The notes under the pieces are model-generated. The model was not told where the DNA came from. It made no database searches and saw only the letters and a list, made by a program, of their open reading frames with translations. Both the position numbers and the translations under genes were made by a program. 45,817 nt of DNA. Origin: Candidatus Rokuibacteriota bacterium (GTDB lineage: Bacteria; Methylomirabilota; Methylomirabilia; Rokubacteriales; CSP1-6). The DNA lies in contig QHSP01000061.1 in assembly GCA_003220495.1 (NCBI GenBank), forward strand, positions 1 through 45,817. Direction: 5' to 3'. Shown here piece after piece: positions 23,080 to 31,850 of the stretch. Numbering within the stretch: the stretch's first letter is position 1; each line of letters opens with the position of its first letter.

Positions 23080-24897
23080 CTAGCCGGCGTGAACGGCGTC
23101 GGCCTCGAGCTCGAGCACGCGAATGGTCTCCCGCGTCGGCACGCCGGTAGCTGGGTCCCAGCCCTGCTCGACATAGTAGTCGGTGACGATCTTGTCCTGC
23201 TGCTCGCGGGTGAGGCCCGCATGCTTGGGCAGGGGGTCGCTGAAGCGCGCCGGAAGCCGATCATCGGCGCGGCTCATCCCCTCGCGCAGGTTGTACAGGC
23301 GGGCGAGCGTGAGCCCGCGATGGGCCGTCGTCACCATCTCCTCGGGCGTGATGTCCCAGCCGGTGACCGTCTTGAGGATCTGCAGCGACTGATCATCTTC
23401 GTACGCGAGGAAGTGGCAGAGCCCGATCTGGTTGCGCAAGCCGTTGCGGTTGCTGGTCTGGCGCATGTGATCGCCGCCGGTCGGCGCCAGCAGATACGAC
23501 GCGCGCATGGCCGGCATGTGACGCGGGTCGTGCATCGCCATCTCCATGCCCTTCACGGTCGTCAGGAACGCCTCGGAGCCTCGGCCGAGGCGCTGCGCGG
23601 CGCGCTGGGAGCCTTCGGCGAGCAGATCGCCGATGCCCTGCCGATACGCGATCATCTCGACCAGCTTGATGACGCCGTCGGCGTCGCGGAAGCGCAGCGG
23701 GACACCGCCGGTGTCCTCGAGCGTGAGGATGCCCTTCTCGAAGCACTCCATCGCCCACGCGAGGGTGCAGCCGAGCGAGACCGTGTCCATGGCGAGGTAG
23801 TTACACATCTCGTTGGACTTGCAGATGGCGATGAGGTCATCGAGGCCCAGGTTGACGCCCAGCGAGGCGAGCGACTCGTACTCGGGCCCGCCGTAGCGCG
23901 GGTCGACCCGGTAGCGCCCGAGTGGATCGACGGCCACCTTCGCCCGTCCCTTATAGATGGTTTCCATGGCCGCGCGCGCCGCTTCTTCCTTCTCCTCGAT
24001 GTGGACGACCTTCTTGCATCGCACGGAGCACGCGTAGCAAGCCCCCATCTTCACGCGCACCTGATCGCGCACCGCGATCGCATCGACCTTCGCGATGGTG
24101 TCGGCGGCGCCGAGACGGTAGTTGAGCACGGGCATGCCGCCCTCGAGGCTCTTGCCCTGCATCGCCGCCCCGGTCCCGAACTCGTGAAACGCGCGATGCT
24201 TCTCGTCCATCGTGCCCGAGACCCACTTGGCGATCGCCAGGAGGCCCGGCTGATCGGCGATCTTCACCGGGCTCTTGCCCCGGACCGCGATGGCCTTGAG
24301 CCGCTTCGATCCCATCACGGCGCCCATGCCCGTTCGGCCCGCGACCTCGTTGAGCTCGTTGGCGATGCACGCGAAGCGCACGAGGTTTTCACCCGCCGGC
24401 CCGATCTGAGCGACGCGGATGCGTGGGTCGCCGAGCTCGGCGAGGATCGCGTCCTCGACCTCGCCGGTGATCTTGCCCCAGAGGTGCCCGGCGTCGCGGA
24501 ACTCGACGGCGCCGTCGTTGATCCAGAGATAGACCGGGGTCGGGGAGACCCCGTGGAAGACGATTCCGTCCCAGCCGGCGCGCTTGAGCTCGGCGCCCCA
24601 GTACCCCCCGGATTCCGACTCTCCGAAGCCCCCGGTGAGCGGCGACTTGGCCCCTACGCTGTGGCGTCCGGCGCCCGGCACCGGCGCGCCGGTGAGCACG
24701 CCGGGTGCGATCACGAGGATGTTGTCGGGCCCGAGCGGGTCCGCGCCCTTCGGCACGTACTTCAGGAGATAGTGAGCGATGAGCCCGCGCCCGCCGGCGT
24801 AACGACGGAAGAAGAGATCGCCCGGCTCCTCGATCCAGGTCGTGCGGTCGGACAGGTTCACGTGCAGGATCTTGTTCCAGTAGCCGTAGCGTTCCAC
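23080..24897 (-). CDS. Aldehyde:ferredoxin oxidoreductase (tungsten-type AOR family)
   Basis: A 605-residue AOR-family enzyme, starting at GTG 24897 immediately at the stop of the MoaD-like gene. Family hallmarks are the N-terminal domain (YWNKILHVNLSDRTTW), YAGGRGLIAHYLL, SPLTGGFGESESGGYWGAEL and the [4Fe-4S] ligands Cys287, Cys290 and Cys294 in CYACSVRC, with the fourth in IGLCHF. AORs bind a bis-pyranopterin W or Mo cofactor and oxidise aldehydes to acids with ferredoxin, or run in reverse. Such enzymes are typical of anaerobic or low-redox metabolism. Tungsten rather than molybdenum is inferred from the family only. Confidence 0.95.
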   Translation of the reverse strand: MERYGYWNKILHVNLSDRTTWIEEPGDLFFRRYAGGRGLIAHYLLKYVPKGADPLGPDNILVIAPGVLTGAPVPGAGRHSVGAKSPLTGGFGESESGGYWGAELKRAGWDGIVFHGVSPTPVYLWINDGAVEFRDAGHLWGKITGEVEDAILAELGDPRIRVAQIGPAGENLVRFACIANELNEVAGRTGMGAVMGSKRLKAIAVRGKSPVKIADQPGLLAIAKWVSGTMDEKHRAFHEFGTGAAMQGKSLEGGMPVLNYRLGAADTIAKVDAIAVRDQVRVKMGACYACSVRCKKVVHIEEKEEAARAAMETIYKGRAKVAVDPLGRYRVDPRYGGPEYESLASLGVNLGLDDLIAICKSNEMCNYLAMDTVSLGCTLAWAMECFEKGILTLEDTGGVPLRFRDADGVIKLVEMIAYRQGIGDLLAEGSQRAAQRLGRGSEAFLTTVKGMEMAMHDPRHMPAMRASYLLAPTGGDHMRQTSNRNGLRNQIGLCHFLAYEDDQSLQILKTVTGWDITPEEMVTTAHRGLTLARLYNLREGMSRADDRLPARFSDPLPKHAGLTREQQDKIVTDYYVEQGWDPATGVPTRETIRVLELEADAVHAG

Positions 24898-25256
24898 TAG
24901 TCTCCCCCTTCTGTTGACGTGCTCGCCTCGCCTGCGGCTCCCCCCTCTGTCGACGTGGTCGCCTCGCCTGCGGCTGCGGCTCCCCCTTCCATTGGCGTCA
25001 GCAGCATGACGTCGGCGCCGTTGTGGAGTGGCGTGTCTCTCGCAGCCTGCTCGCCATCCACGGCAATGGTCAGATCGGTGTCAGGGGCGACGCCGATCAT
25101 CGCCAGCAGATCGTCGACCGTCGCACGCTCGGGCACCGTGTAGCGCTGCGGTCCGTCGGCGCCGCGTGGCAGGAATCGGCGGAGGTCGGCGAAGAAGGTG
25201 ACCATCACGGTGATGGTCCCCGCCTGCGTCTTCGTCAGGTCTCGAGGCCCGGTCAT
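24897..25256 (-). CDS. MoaD/ThiS-like sulfur-carrier protein with three GG motifs
   Basis: A 119-residue ubiquitin-fold protein. The core (residues 16-92) begins TVMVTFFADLRRFLP and ends LLTPMEGG at 85-92, exactly where normal MoaD/ThiS proteins stop with their activated Gly-Gly. Here the chain continues with a low-complexity tail containing two more GG ends (105-106 and 117-118, both in STEGG) and one final Asp. The tail comes from a 36-bp tandem duplication. Activation would need trimming after a GG. The gene directly precedes and overlaps the AOR gene by one base (TAGTG), so a role in its pterin cofactor sulfuration is likely. The N-terminal start is uncertain (ATG 25256 lacks a good ribosome site). 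Confidence 0.85.
   Translation of the reverse strand: MTGPRDLTKTQAGTITVMVTFFADLRRFLPRGADGPQRYTVPERATVDDLLAMIGVAPDTDLTIAVDGEQAARDTPLHNGADVMLLTPMEGGAAAAGEATTSTEGGAAGEASTSTEGGD
24911..24975. repeat. 36-bp-period tandem duplication in MoaD-like tail
   Basis: Bases 24911-24939 and 24947-24975 match over 29 positions with two differences. They encode the Glu-Ala-Ser-Thr-Ser-Thr-Glu-Gly-Gly-type units at the C-terminus of the MoaD-like protein. Confidence 0.8.
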
Positions 25257-25307
25257 GGCAATCGGCTGGAGTATACTGCGCGGCGTCGGTTAGCCACGGC
25301 TCGAAGT

Positions 25308-25325
25308 TCGAGAGGAGATTCTCGA
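25308..25325 (+). promoter_or_regulatory. Ribosome site inside small hairpin
   Basis: TCGAGA (25308-25313) pairs with TCTCGA (25320-25325), placing the GGAG ribosome site in the loop and the first base of the start codon in the stem. It may limit translation of the following flavin oxidoreductase gene. A TATACT hexamer at 25272-25277 may be its -10 box. Confidence 0.3.
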
Positions 25326-26101
25326 TGGGACTTGGTTTCGCGGTATTTGCCGGGACCTCACCCGAGGTCATCCGCGCCTCGGCGCGAGAGGCCGAGCGGC
25401 TCGGCTACAGCTCGTTCTGGGTCAATCATCCCGGCCCGACCGACGGGCTCGCGGCGCTCGCGCTCGCGGCGCGCGACACGCAGCGCATCGAGCTCGGCAT
25501 CGGCGTGATCCCGCTGCACACACGTGGGCCGGAGAGCATCGTCCAGGGCGTGAAGACCACCGGGCTTCCGCTCGATCGGCTGCTCCTCGGGGTCGGCAGC
25601 CCGAACCCGGAGGCGCTCAAGCGCGTGCGCGCGGGGATCGCCGAGCTGCGGCGGCAGCTCTCGACGCGGCTCGTTGTGGCGGCGCTCGGTCCGCAGATGT
25701 GCCGGCTCGCCGGCGAGGTCGCCGACGGCGTGCTCTTCAACTGGCTGACGCCGGAGTACGCCCGCGAGTCCGCCGAGCGTGTGCGCGAGGGTGCGGCGGC
25801 CGCCAAACGGCCGGCCCCGAGGCTCTGCGCGTACGTGCGCGTCGCCCTGGGCCCCGGCGCGAGCGACCGGTTGGAGGAAGAGGGGAAGCGCTATGCGAGC
25901 GTGTCGGCTTACGGCGCCAACTTCACGCGCATGGGCCTGAAGCCGGTGCAGACGGCGATCGCCGCCGAGAATCCGGACGCCGTCAAGCGCGGGCTCGCGA
26001 AATGGCAGGGCGCGATCGACGAGGTCGTCATCCGCGCGATCACCGCCAAGGACACGGTTGAGGACCACCTGGCGCTCGTGCGCGCCGCCGCGCCAGTGTA
26101 G
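25325..26101 (+). CDS. LLM-class flavin oxidoreductase, short form
   Basis: A 258-residue luciferase-like protein, shorter than the usual 300-370. It begins MGLGFAVFAGTSPEVIRASA and keeps the barrel core: RIELGIGVIPLHTRGPESI, LDRLLLGVGSPNPEA, VVAALGPQMCRLAGEVADGV and LFNWLTPEYARESAERV. These last blocks are typical of F420- or FMN-dependent members such as methylenetetrahydromethanopterin reductase-like proteins. Reaction unknown. It is divergent from the AOR operon and convergent with a mandelate-racemase-like gene. Confidence 0.88.
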   Translation: MGLGFAVFAGTSPEVIRASAREAERLGYSSFWVNHPGPTDGLAALALAARDTQRIELGIGVIPLHTRGPESIVQGVKTTGLPLDRLLLGVGSPNPEALKRVRAGIAELRRQLSTRLVVAALGPQMCRLAGEVADGVLFNWLTPEYARESAERVREGAAAAKRPAPRLCAYVRVALGPGASDRLEEEGKRYASVSAYGANFTRMGLKPVQTAIAAENPDAVKRGLAKWQGAIDEVVIRAITAKDTVEDHLALVRAAAPV

Positions 26102-26110
26102 CGTTCGAGC

Positions 26111-27220
26111 TTAGTCGACCCGGTAACGCCGCACCAGGTCCTCGTCGAGGACGAGCCCGAAGCCCGGACCCTGCGCAACCTCCATCATGCCGTCCTTGAT
26201 CGACGGTCGGTTGGCCCACATGGTCTGCCACACCGGATCGCGCTCGGGATCGGCGAAGCACTCGGCGTAGGTGCCGTGCGGCACCGCCGAGAGCAGGTGC
26301 TGCGAGATCTGCGACTCCTCGTGGTGCGCCATCGACAGGCCCGCCACGCCGCACAGCGCCGCGGCGCGGCGCCACTCGGTGACGCCGCCGCACTCCGAGG
26401 CGTCGACGTTGACCAAATCCACGGCGCCGACGTCGATCAGGCGACGCACGCCGTGGCTCGTGATCTCCGACTGGCCGGCGGTGATCGGGATGCGCGTCGC
26501 CTGGCGCACGCGGGCCATCAGCGCCGCGTCGTCGTACCAGTGGCACGGCTCCTCGAACCACCGGATGTCGAGCGGCTCGACGAGCCGCGAGAAGCGGACC
26601 GCGTCGTCGGCCGACCAGCCACGGTTCGCGTCCACTGCCAGAATGAAGTCGGCGCCGGCGGCCTTGCGCGCGGCTTCCACACGCCGGGCGTCCTCCTCGG
26701 GCGCGAGGCCGCCAACCTTGAACTTGCACCCGGCCATGCCGGCCCGGCGGTAGGCTTCCATCTCGCGTCCGATGTCGGCGAGGGTCTTGCCCTCCATGTA
26801 GTATCCGCCGATCGAGATGATCGGCAACCGCGAGCGATAGCCGCCGAGGAGCGCGCACACGCTCTTGCCGAGCGCCTTGCCGACGAGATCCCAGAGCGCG
26901 CAATCGATGCAGGCGATCGCCTCGAGCAGCACCTTTCGATCGCGGCTCAGGTGACTGGTGGCGAAGAGCCGCTCCCAGACGCGCTCGCCCTCGAAGATGC
27001 TCATGCCGCGGGCGAGGGGCGCGAGCGTCTCGCGGATCAGGCGCACGATCTCTCGCCCGTGCTCGCGGTTGTCGCCGTTGTAGACCTCGCTGACGAGGCC
27101 GTCGGTGGTGCGCATGCGCGTGACGACGGTGCAGCGGGTGAGAACGGTGTAGGTGCTCCCGCCGAAGTTCTTCTTGAGCGGGATCTCGATCGGGATCGCT
27201 TCGACGCTCTCGACTCGCAT
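26111..27220 (-). CDS. Mandelate racemase/muconate lactonizing enzyme family (enolase superfamily)
   Basis: A 369-residue enolase-superfamily protein; ATG 27220 was chosen at MRVESVEAIPIEIPLKKNFG, the normal family N-terminus, while the longer open frame runs antisense through neighbours. The acid/base Lys166-x-Lys168 (CKFKVGG), metal ligands Asp197 (VDANRGW), Glu223 (WFEEPCHWY) and Glu252 (GQSEIT), and His299/His300 (MAHHEE) are all present. It should remove an alpha-proton from a carboxylate, acting as racemase, epimerase or dehydratase on a sugar acid or related compound. It follows an LLM gene by 17 bp in the same direction, probably one operon. Confidence 0.94.
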   Translation of the reverse strand: MRVESVEAIPIEIPLKKNFGGSTYTVLTRCTVVTRMRTTDGLVSEVYNGDNREHGREIVRLIRETLAPLARGMSIFEGERVWERLFATSHLSRDRKVLLEAIACIDCALWDLVGKALGKSVCALLGGYRSRLPIISIGGYYMEGKTLADIGREMEAYRRAGMAGCKFKVGGLAPEEDARRVEAARKAAGADFILAVDANRGWSADDAVRFSRLVEPLDIRWFEEPCHWYDDAALMARVRQATRIPITAGQSEITSHGVRRLIDVGAVDLVNVDASECGGVTEWRRAAALCGVAGLSMAHHEESQISQHLLSAVPHGTYAECFADPERDPVWQTMWANRPSIKDGMMEVAQGPGFGLVLDEDLVRRYRVD

Positions 27221-27237
27221 GGTCGATCGTGCGCCGG

Positions 27238-28119
27238 CTAGACGGCCGGGCGGACCTCCTTCGTCAAGCGCTCCATCGCGTGCGTCATGCCCGCGACGTC
27301 GCCGCGCGGCAGATCGAACGTCATCCACTCGCACCCGAGCGCGCGAACCCGACGGATGTCGCCGGCCACCTCGTCGACCGATCCCTCGAAAGCGCCACGG
27401 CCGGCGCCCTTCGTCTTGTCGGCGAGCGCCAGCATGTTTCGCGGTGCGAAGCCAACGGTTCGGCCGGCCTTGCCCGCGAGCTCGCGGATCGTGGCGATCC
27501 CCTTCTCGATGTCGGCGAGGCTCAGGGCGAGAGGATGCCAGGCGTCGCCGAGCAGCACGACACGCCGGAGCGCCGGCGACGAGATCGTGCCGGGCGAACC
27601 ACCGACCCAGATCGGCGGGTGCGGCGTCTGCACCGGCCGCGGCGCGAACGTGGCGCCGGAGAAGGTCAGATACTTGCCGGTGAAGCTCGGCTGGTCCGCA
27701 CTCCACGCCGCCTTGATCACGCGGAGGTATTCGTCGGCCCGCGCGCCGCGCTGGCGGAAGGGGAGCCCGAGGTTCTTGAACTCCTCCTCGTCCCAGCCGA
27801 CTCCGATACCGAAGATGAAGCGCCCCCGCGAGGCCTGGTCGACCGTCGCGGCGGCCTTGGCGGTCACGAGCGGGTTGCGGTACGGCAGGACGATGACGCT
27901 CGCGCCGACGTGGATCCGCTGGGTCCGTCCCGCGATGAAGGCCAGGAGCGAGAACGGGTCGGGCCAGTTCGGGCCGTAGTGCTGCGTCGTCGCCGGCGGC
28001 GCCAGGATGTGGTCCGGTACGAACACGCCGTCCAAGCCGAGGTCTTCGGCCTTCAGCGAGAGTGTCTCGGCATCGCGCACCGACAATTGCCAGATCGGGA
28101 GGATGACACCGTATTTCAT
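27238..28119 (-). CDS. LLM-class flavin-dependent oxidoreductase
   Basis: A 293-residue luciferase-like enzyme. ATG 28119 is preferred over ATG 28131 because GGAGG lies between them at correct spacing. The sequence shows LKAEDLGLDGVFVPDHIL, RIHVGASVIVLPYRNPLV, FIFGIGVGWDEEEFKNLG and PPIWVGGSPGTISSPALRR, typical of TIGR03619-type F420-dependent proteins. F420 use is inference. It is transcribed ahead of the enolase-superfamily gene and divergent from an O-methyltransferase-like gene. Confidence 0.92.
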   Translation of the reverse strand: MKYGVILPIWQLSVRDAETLSLKAEDLGLDGVFVPDHILAPPATTQHYGPNWPDPFSLLAFIAGRTQRIHVGASVIVLPYRNPLVTAKAAATVDQASRGRFIFGIGVGWDEEEFKNLGLPFRQRGARADEYLRVIKAAWSADQPSFTGKYLTFSGATFAPRPVQTPHPPIWVGGSPGTISSPALRRVVLLGDAWHPLALSLADIEKGIATIRELAGKAGRTVGFAPRNMLALADKTKGAGRGAFEGSVDEVAGDIRRVRALGCEWMTFDLPRGDVAGMTHAMERLTKEVRPAV

Positions 28120-28222
28120 CGCCGCCTCCATGGGCGCTACTCTCCCACGCGGCCAGCGGGGATGGCAACCTCGCGCGTCCGTCGGCCGTGTTAGGCTCTC
28201 AGGTCGTCACGCGGGAGGCGGT

Positions 28223-28831
28223 TTGACCAAGCCACTGGATCCGCTCCTGGCCGAGCTCGAGCAGTTCGGTCAGACCAACGATCGCTCGAGCACCGAGCGG
28301 CCGCGCCGGATGCTCAACATCACCCGCGACACCGGCGAGCTCCTGGCGGTGCTGGTGCGCGCCACCGCCGCGCGGCGGGTGCTGGAGATCGGCACGTCGA
28401 ACGGCTATTCGACCTTGTGGCTCGCGAGCGCCGCGCGCGCGATCGGCGGAGCGGTGACCACCGTAGAGCTCTCCGAGTACAAGATCGGGCTCGCCACCGC
28501 CAACTTCGCCCGATCCGGCCTCGCCCGCTACATCTCGCTGCTGCACGAGGACGCTGGCCGCGTGCTCCGGCGCTCGGCCGACGGCGCGTTCGACCTCGTG
28601 TTCCTCGACTCCGAGCGCCCGGAATATCCGGGATGGTGGCCGGATCTCAAGCGCGTGCTGCGGCCCGGCGGGCTGCTGGTCGTCGACAACGCGACCTCGC
28701 ATCGAGCCGAGATGGCGCCGTTCGTCGCGCTGGTCACCGCCGACGTCTCGTTCGTCACGAGCCTCGTTCCCGTGGGCAATGGTGAGTTTCTCGCCGTGAA
28801 GGCCGATCAGGCATGGAGCGATCCGACATGA
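28223..28831 (+). CDS. SAM-dependent O-methyltransferase-like protein
   Basis: A 202-residue Rossmann methyltransferase. TTG 28223 is taken as start because GGGAGG precedes it by five bases and no ATG or GTG is suitably placed; the frame upstream to 28007 is antisense to the LLM gene. The SAM-binding motif is [19 protein letters not shown], followed by [30 protein letters not shown] and [12 protein letters not shown]. This matches the family 3 O-methyltransferases (catechol/caffeoyl type). The acceptor is unknown. Its stop overlaps the next start (ATGA), implying coupled translation with the dehydrogenase. Confidence 0.9.
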   Translation: MTKPLDPLLAELEQFGQTNDRSSTERPRRMLNITRDTGELLAVLVRATAARRVLEIGTSNGYSTLWLASAARAIGGAVTTVELSEYKIGLATANFARSGLARYISLLHEDAGRVLRRSADGAFDLVFLDSERPEYPGWWPDLKRVLRPGGLLVVDNATSHRAEMAPFVALVTADVSFVTSLVPVGNGEFLAVKADQAWSDPT

Positions 28832-29805
28832 ACATCACGATTCTCGACGACTACCAGGACACGATTCGCACCTTGGCCTGCTACCCCAAAGTCTCCGGCC
28901 ACAAGGTGACGATCTGGAACGATCACACCAAGGACGTCGACACGCTCGCCGGGAGGCTCAAGGACACGGAGGCGCTGGTGCTGATCCGCGAGCGCACCCC
29001 GATCCGGGCGCCGCTGCTCGACCGACTCGACAAGCTCCGGCTGATCAGCCAGGCCGGCGTCTTTCCCCATATCGACGTCGAGGCGTGCACGCGGCGCGGC
29101 GTCCTCGTGTGCTCGCAGACCGGCCGCGGCCGGCCGTCGTACGCGACGGCCGAGCTCACGTGGGGGCTCGTCATCGCGGCGTTCCGCCGGATCCCGCAGG
29201 AGATGAACGCGCTCAGGGCCGGCAAGTGGCAGGCCTATCCGATCGGGATCGGTCTGCGCGGCAAGACGCTCGGCATCTACGGCTACGGCAAGATCGGCGC
29301 CGTCGTCGCCGGCTACGGCAAGGCCTTCGGCATGAACGTGCTCGCCTGGGGCCGCGAGAACTCGGTGAGTCAGGCGCGCGCCGACGGATTCACCGTCGCC
29401 GCGAGCAAGGACGCGTTGTTCGCCGAGTCCGACGTGCTGTCGCTCCACCTGCGATTGATCGACGCGACCCGCGGCATCGTCACCGCCGGCGACCTGGCGC
29501 GCATGAAGCCGACGGCGCTCATCGTCAACACGAGCCGCGCCGGGCTGATCGCGCCCGGAGCGCTCGAAGCCGAGCTTCGCGCTGGACGTCCGGGCATGGC
29601 CGCCGTCGACGTCTACGAAGACGAGCCCGTGCTCGGCGGCCGGCATCCGCTCCTGTCGATGGACAACGTGATCTGCGCTCCGCACCTCGGCTACGTCGAG
29701 CGGGACGGGCTCGAGCACATGCTGGCCGGCATCTTCGAGCAGATCCTGGCGTTCGCGAACGGCAAGCCGATCAACGTCCAGAACCCCGAAGCGCTACGGC
29801 GCTGA
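28828..29805 (+). CDS. D-isomer-specific 2-hydroxyacid dehydrogenase
   Basis: A 325-residue NAD-dependent dehydrogenase that reduces a 2-keto acid or oxidises a D-2-hydroxy acid. Start ATG 28828 overlaps the upstream stop; the ATG at 28813 is less likely. The NAD motif GYGKIG is at 152-157, with catalytic Arg237 (NTSRAG), Glu266 (YEDEP) and His286 (APHLGYV). N-terminal [19 protein letters not shown] is typical of a phosphoglycerate-dehydrogenase-like subgroup in this order. It is coupled to the methyltransferase and convergent, with a 12-bp overlap, with a malate/lactate dehydrogenase-type gene. Confidence 0.95.
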   Translation: MNITILDDYQDTIRTLACYPKVSGHKVTIWNDHTKDVDTLAGRLKDTEALVLIRERTPIRAPLLDRLDKLRLISQAGVFPHIDVEACTRRGVLVCSQTGRGRPSYATAELTWGLVIAAFRRIPQEMNALRAGKWQAYPIGIGLRGKTLGIYGYGKIGAVVAGYGKAFGMNVLAWGRENSVSQARADGFTVAASKDALFAESDVLSLHLRLIDATRGIVTAGDLARMKPTALIVNTSRAGLIAPGALEAELRAGRPGMAAVDVYEDEPVLGGRHPLLSMDNVICAPHLGYVERDGLEHMLAGIFEQILAFANGKPINVQNPEALRR

Positions 29806-30867
29806 CGGGAGCATCCCGACGCCGAAGCGGGCGGCCACGCCGCGGAGCTCGTCGACGATCGGGCGCGGCAGCGGGATGCCGTCGCGGGTGCGCGCGGCCA
29901 GCGCGCGCGCGCCGCGCTCGCCGGGCATGAGGATCTCGAGCACGCCGGGAGCCCGAGGCAGGGCTTTCAGCGCCGCGATCACGCGGTCGACCTCCGAGCG
30001 AAACACCTCCGGATCGCCGAACCGCCGCAGATCGATCGCGAGCACCAGACCGTTCTGCCGATGGCGGTGGCCGTCCGCTTCGCCCTCGAGCGCCCCGGCG
30101 ATGATCGGGTTCGAGACGACGAGGCTCGTGATCAGCTCGATCATCAGCGAGAGACCGGAGCCCTTCGGCCCGCCGAGCGGCAGGGGAATCAGCGCGGCCT
30201 GAGGGTCGGTGGTCGGATTGCCGTCCCGGTCCAGCGCCCATCCCGGGGGAATGGGCTGGCCCGTTTTTCTCGCCTGCACCAGCTTGCCGCGGGCGACGAC
30301 GCCCGTCGCCATGTCGAGGACGACCGGCCCCCGCTCGCCGCCCGGCACCGCGATCGAGAGCGGGTTCGTCGACACGCCGGGCGCGCGAGTGCCGTGATAC
30401 GCCATGAACGGCATCGACGCCGCGAGCGCGACGGCCGCCATGCCTTCCTGCGCCGCCATCAGGGTGTAGTAGCCGAGCGCCGCGGTGTGGGTCGTCGCCC
30501 GCACCAGGCCGAGGCCGACGCCGGCGTCGCGGGCCTTGCGCATCGCGGCGTTCATCGCGGTGGTCATCGCGATCGGACCGGCGGCGCGATCCGCGTCGAC
30601 GAGGATCGAGGCCGAGGTCTCCGTGCGGATCTTGATGGACGGCGTCAGGTTGAGATCGCCGTCGTCGATCAGCCGCAGGTACATCGGTATCCGCGACACG
30701 CCGTGCGTGTCCACGCCGCGGAGATCCGCCCACACCAGGACGTCCGCGACCACCGCGGCGTCGACCTCCGGCATTCCCGCCCGTACGAACACGTCGCGCG
30801 TGAAGCGGTGGAGAGCCCCGGCCGTGACGGTCGTGGCCGGCGCCGCGGCGCGAGGCGGCTCGCTCAT
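29794..30867 (-). CDS. Malate/L-lactate dehydrogenase family (LDH2/MDG2)
   Basis: A 357-residue NAD(P)-dependent enzyme of the type 2 malate/L-lactate/sulfolactate dehydrogenase family, unrelated to Rossmann LDHs. Family blocks are [15 protein letters not shown] (51-65), the catalytic His127 in [36 protein letters not shown] and [16 protein letters not shown]. The reaction is oxidation of an (S)- or (R)-2-hydroxy acid. Start ATG 30867 overlaps the stop of the alpha/beta-hydrolase gene (ATGA), so they are one transcript. An ester- or amide-derived hydroxy acid passing from one enzyme to the other is a reasonable guess. Confidence 0.94.
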   Translation of the reverse strand: MSEPPRAAAPATTVTAGALHRFTRDVFVRAGMPEVDAAVVADVLVWADLRGVDTHGVSRIPMYLRLIDDGDLNLTPSIKIRTETSASILVDADRAAGPIAMTTAMNAAMRKARDAGVGLGLVRATTHTAALGYYTLMAAQEGMAAVALAASMPFMAYHGTRAPGVSTNPLSIAVPGGERGPVVLDMATGVVARGKLVQARKTGQPIPPGWALDRDGNPTTDPQAALIPLPLGGPKGSGLSLMIELITSLVVSNPIIAGALEGEADGHRHRQNGLVLAIDLRRFGDPEVFRSEVDRVIAALKALPRAPGVLEILMPGERGARALAARTRDGIPLPRPIVDELRGVAARFGVGMLPSAP

Positions 30868-31784
30868 CGCGAGCGGGGAGATGACGGGAAGTACTTGTCG
30901 AGCCAGTTGCGGAGCAGCGTGACGACGAGCGTGTTGCCCTCCGAGAGCACGAAGTGATCGACGCCCGCGACCAGATGGAGGTCGGTCGGCTGACCGGCGT
31001 GCCGGAAGAGGTCGATCGACTGCTCGGTCGGCGTCACCGAGTCGTTCGCCGGGTGGAGCAGCAGGAGCGGTCGCGGCGAGATCTTGCCGACCACGTCGTT
31101 GGCGCGGAAGGCGTACATGCTCTCGACGACCTCGAACGGGAACTCCATGATCGAGCCCGGCGCCACGTTGCCGCGAAGAGCGGGCGGGATCGGCACGATG
31201 TCGTAGCGCGGCACCTTGAGCGACTCGCCCGTCTGCGCGCGCCGTCGCCGGCCCTCCGCGAGCATGGCCGTGAAGCGCCCCCACGCCTCGGGCGACTCGT
31301 GCTGCTTGCGGAACTTCTTCTCGCCGTCGCCCCAGCCGCCGGCGGAGACGCACGCGGCGACCCGCTGATCGACGCCCGCGGTGTAGACGGCGACCGCGGC
31401 CCCGAAGCTCGCGCCCATCGCCCCGATGCGATCGGCGTCGATCTCGGGCCGGGTCGCGAGGAACGCGAGCGCGCTCTGCGTGTCCTCGACCTGCTCGAGG
31501 CAGATCACGCGGCCGCGGACGCCTTCACTCTGGCCGCAGCCGCGCATGTCGAAGCGGAGCGCCGCGTAGCCCAGATCCGCGAACAGCTTCGCGCTGGCGA
31601 CGCTGCCGCCGCTGTCCTTGCTGCTGCCGAACCCGTGCAGGACCAGGAAGGCCGGCCGCCGCTCGCGCGGGCCGCGCGCGTCGGGCACGTGGAGCACCCC
31701 CGCGAGCTTGAGACCGCCGGAGACGAACGTGACGCGCTCTTCTTGCTGGGCCGCGGCCTGGTCCAGGAGACGTGTGTCGTTCAT
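30864..31784 (-). CDS. Alpha/beta hydrolase
   Basis: A 306-residue serine hydrolase. The oxyanion-hole segment FLVLHGFGSSKDSGG and nucleophile elbow GASFG (Ser126) are present. The acid is probably Asp in HPANDSVTP and the base His in AGVDHFVLSEG. A cap-like helical insertion (about 155-215) is rich in charged residues. No signal peptide is visible. Relatives include dienelactone-type and acetyl-xylan or cephalosporin esterases; substrate unknown. It is the first gene of a two-gene minus-strand operon and divergent from the molybdenum hydroxylase gene across 66 bp. Confidence 0.92.
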   Translation of the reverse strand: MNDTRLLDQAAAQQEERVTFVSGGLKLAGVLHVPDARGPRERRPAFLVLHGFGSSKDSGGSVASAKLFADLGYAALRFDMRGCGQSEGVRGRVICLEQVEDTQSALAFLATRPEIDADRIGAMGASFGAAVAVYTAGVDQRVAACVSAGGWGDGEKKFRKQHESPEAWGRFTAMLAEGRRRRAQTGESLKVPRYDIVPIPPALRGNVAPGSIMEFPFEVVESMYAFRANDVVGKISPRPLLLLHPANDSVTPTEQSIDLFRHAGQPTDLHLVAGVDHFVLSEGNTLVVTLLRNWLDKYFPSSPRSR

Positions 31785-31833
31785 GGTGTTTCTTGTATCA
31801 CGGCCGGCCCTTCACGCGGCTCGTCGCCTCGCG

Positions 31834-31839
31834 TATACT
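31834..31839 (+). promoter_or_regulatory. Candidate -10 box of a leaderless transcript
   Basis: TATACT lies 11 bp upstream of ATG 31851. Transcription would start about 7 bp after it, at or just before the start codon, and no ribosome-binding sequence is present. This fits a leaderless mRNA for the molybdenum hydroxylase gene. No clear -35 box is seen. Confidence 0.4.
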
Positions 31840-31850
31840 CCCGCACCATC

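Noticed and set aside
23089-24900. 603-codon plus-strand frame opposite the AOR gene
   Set aside because: Mirrors the AOR gene exactly and has typical shadow composition.
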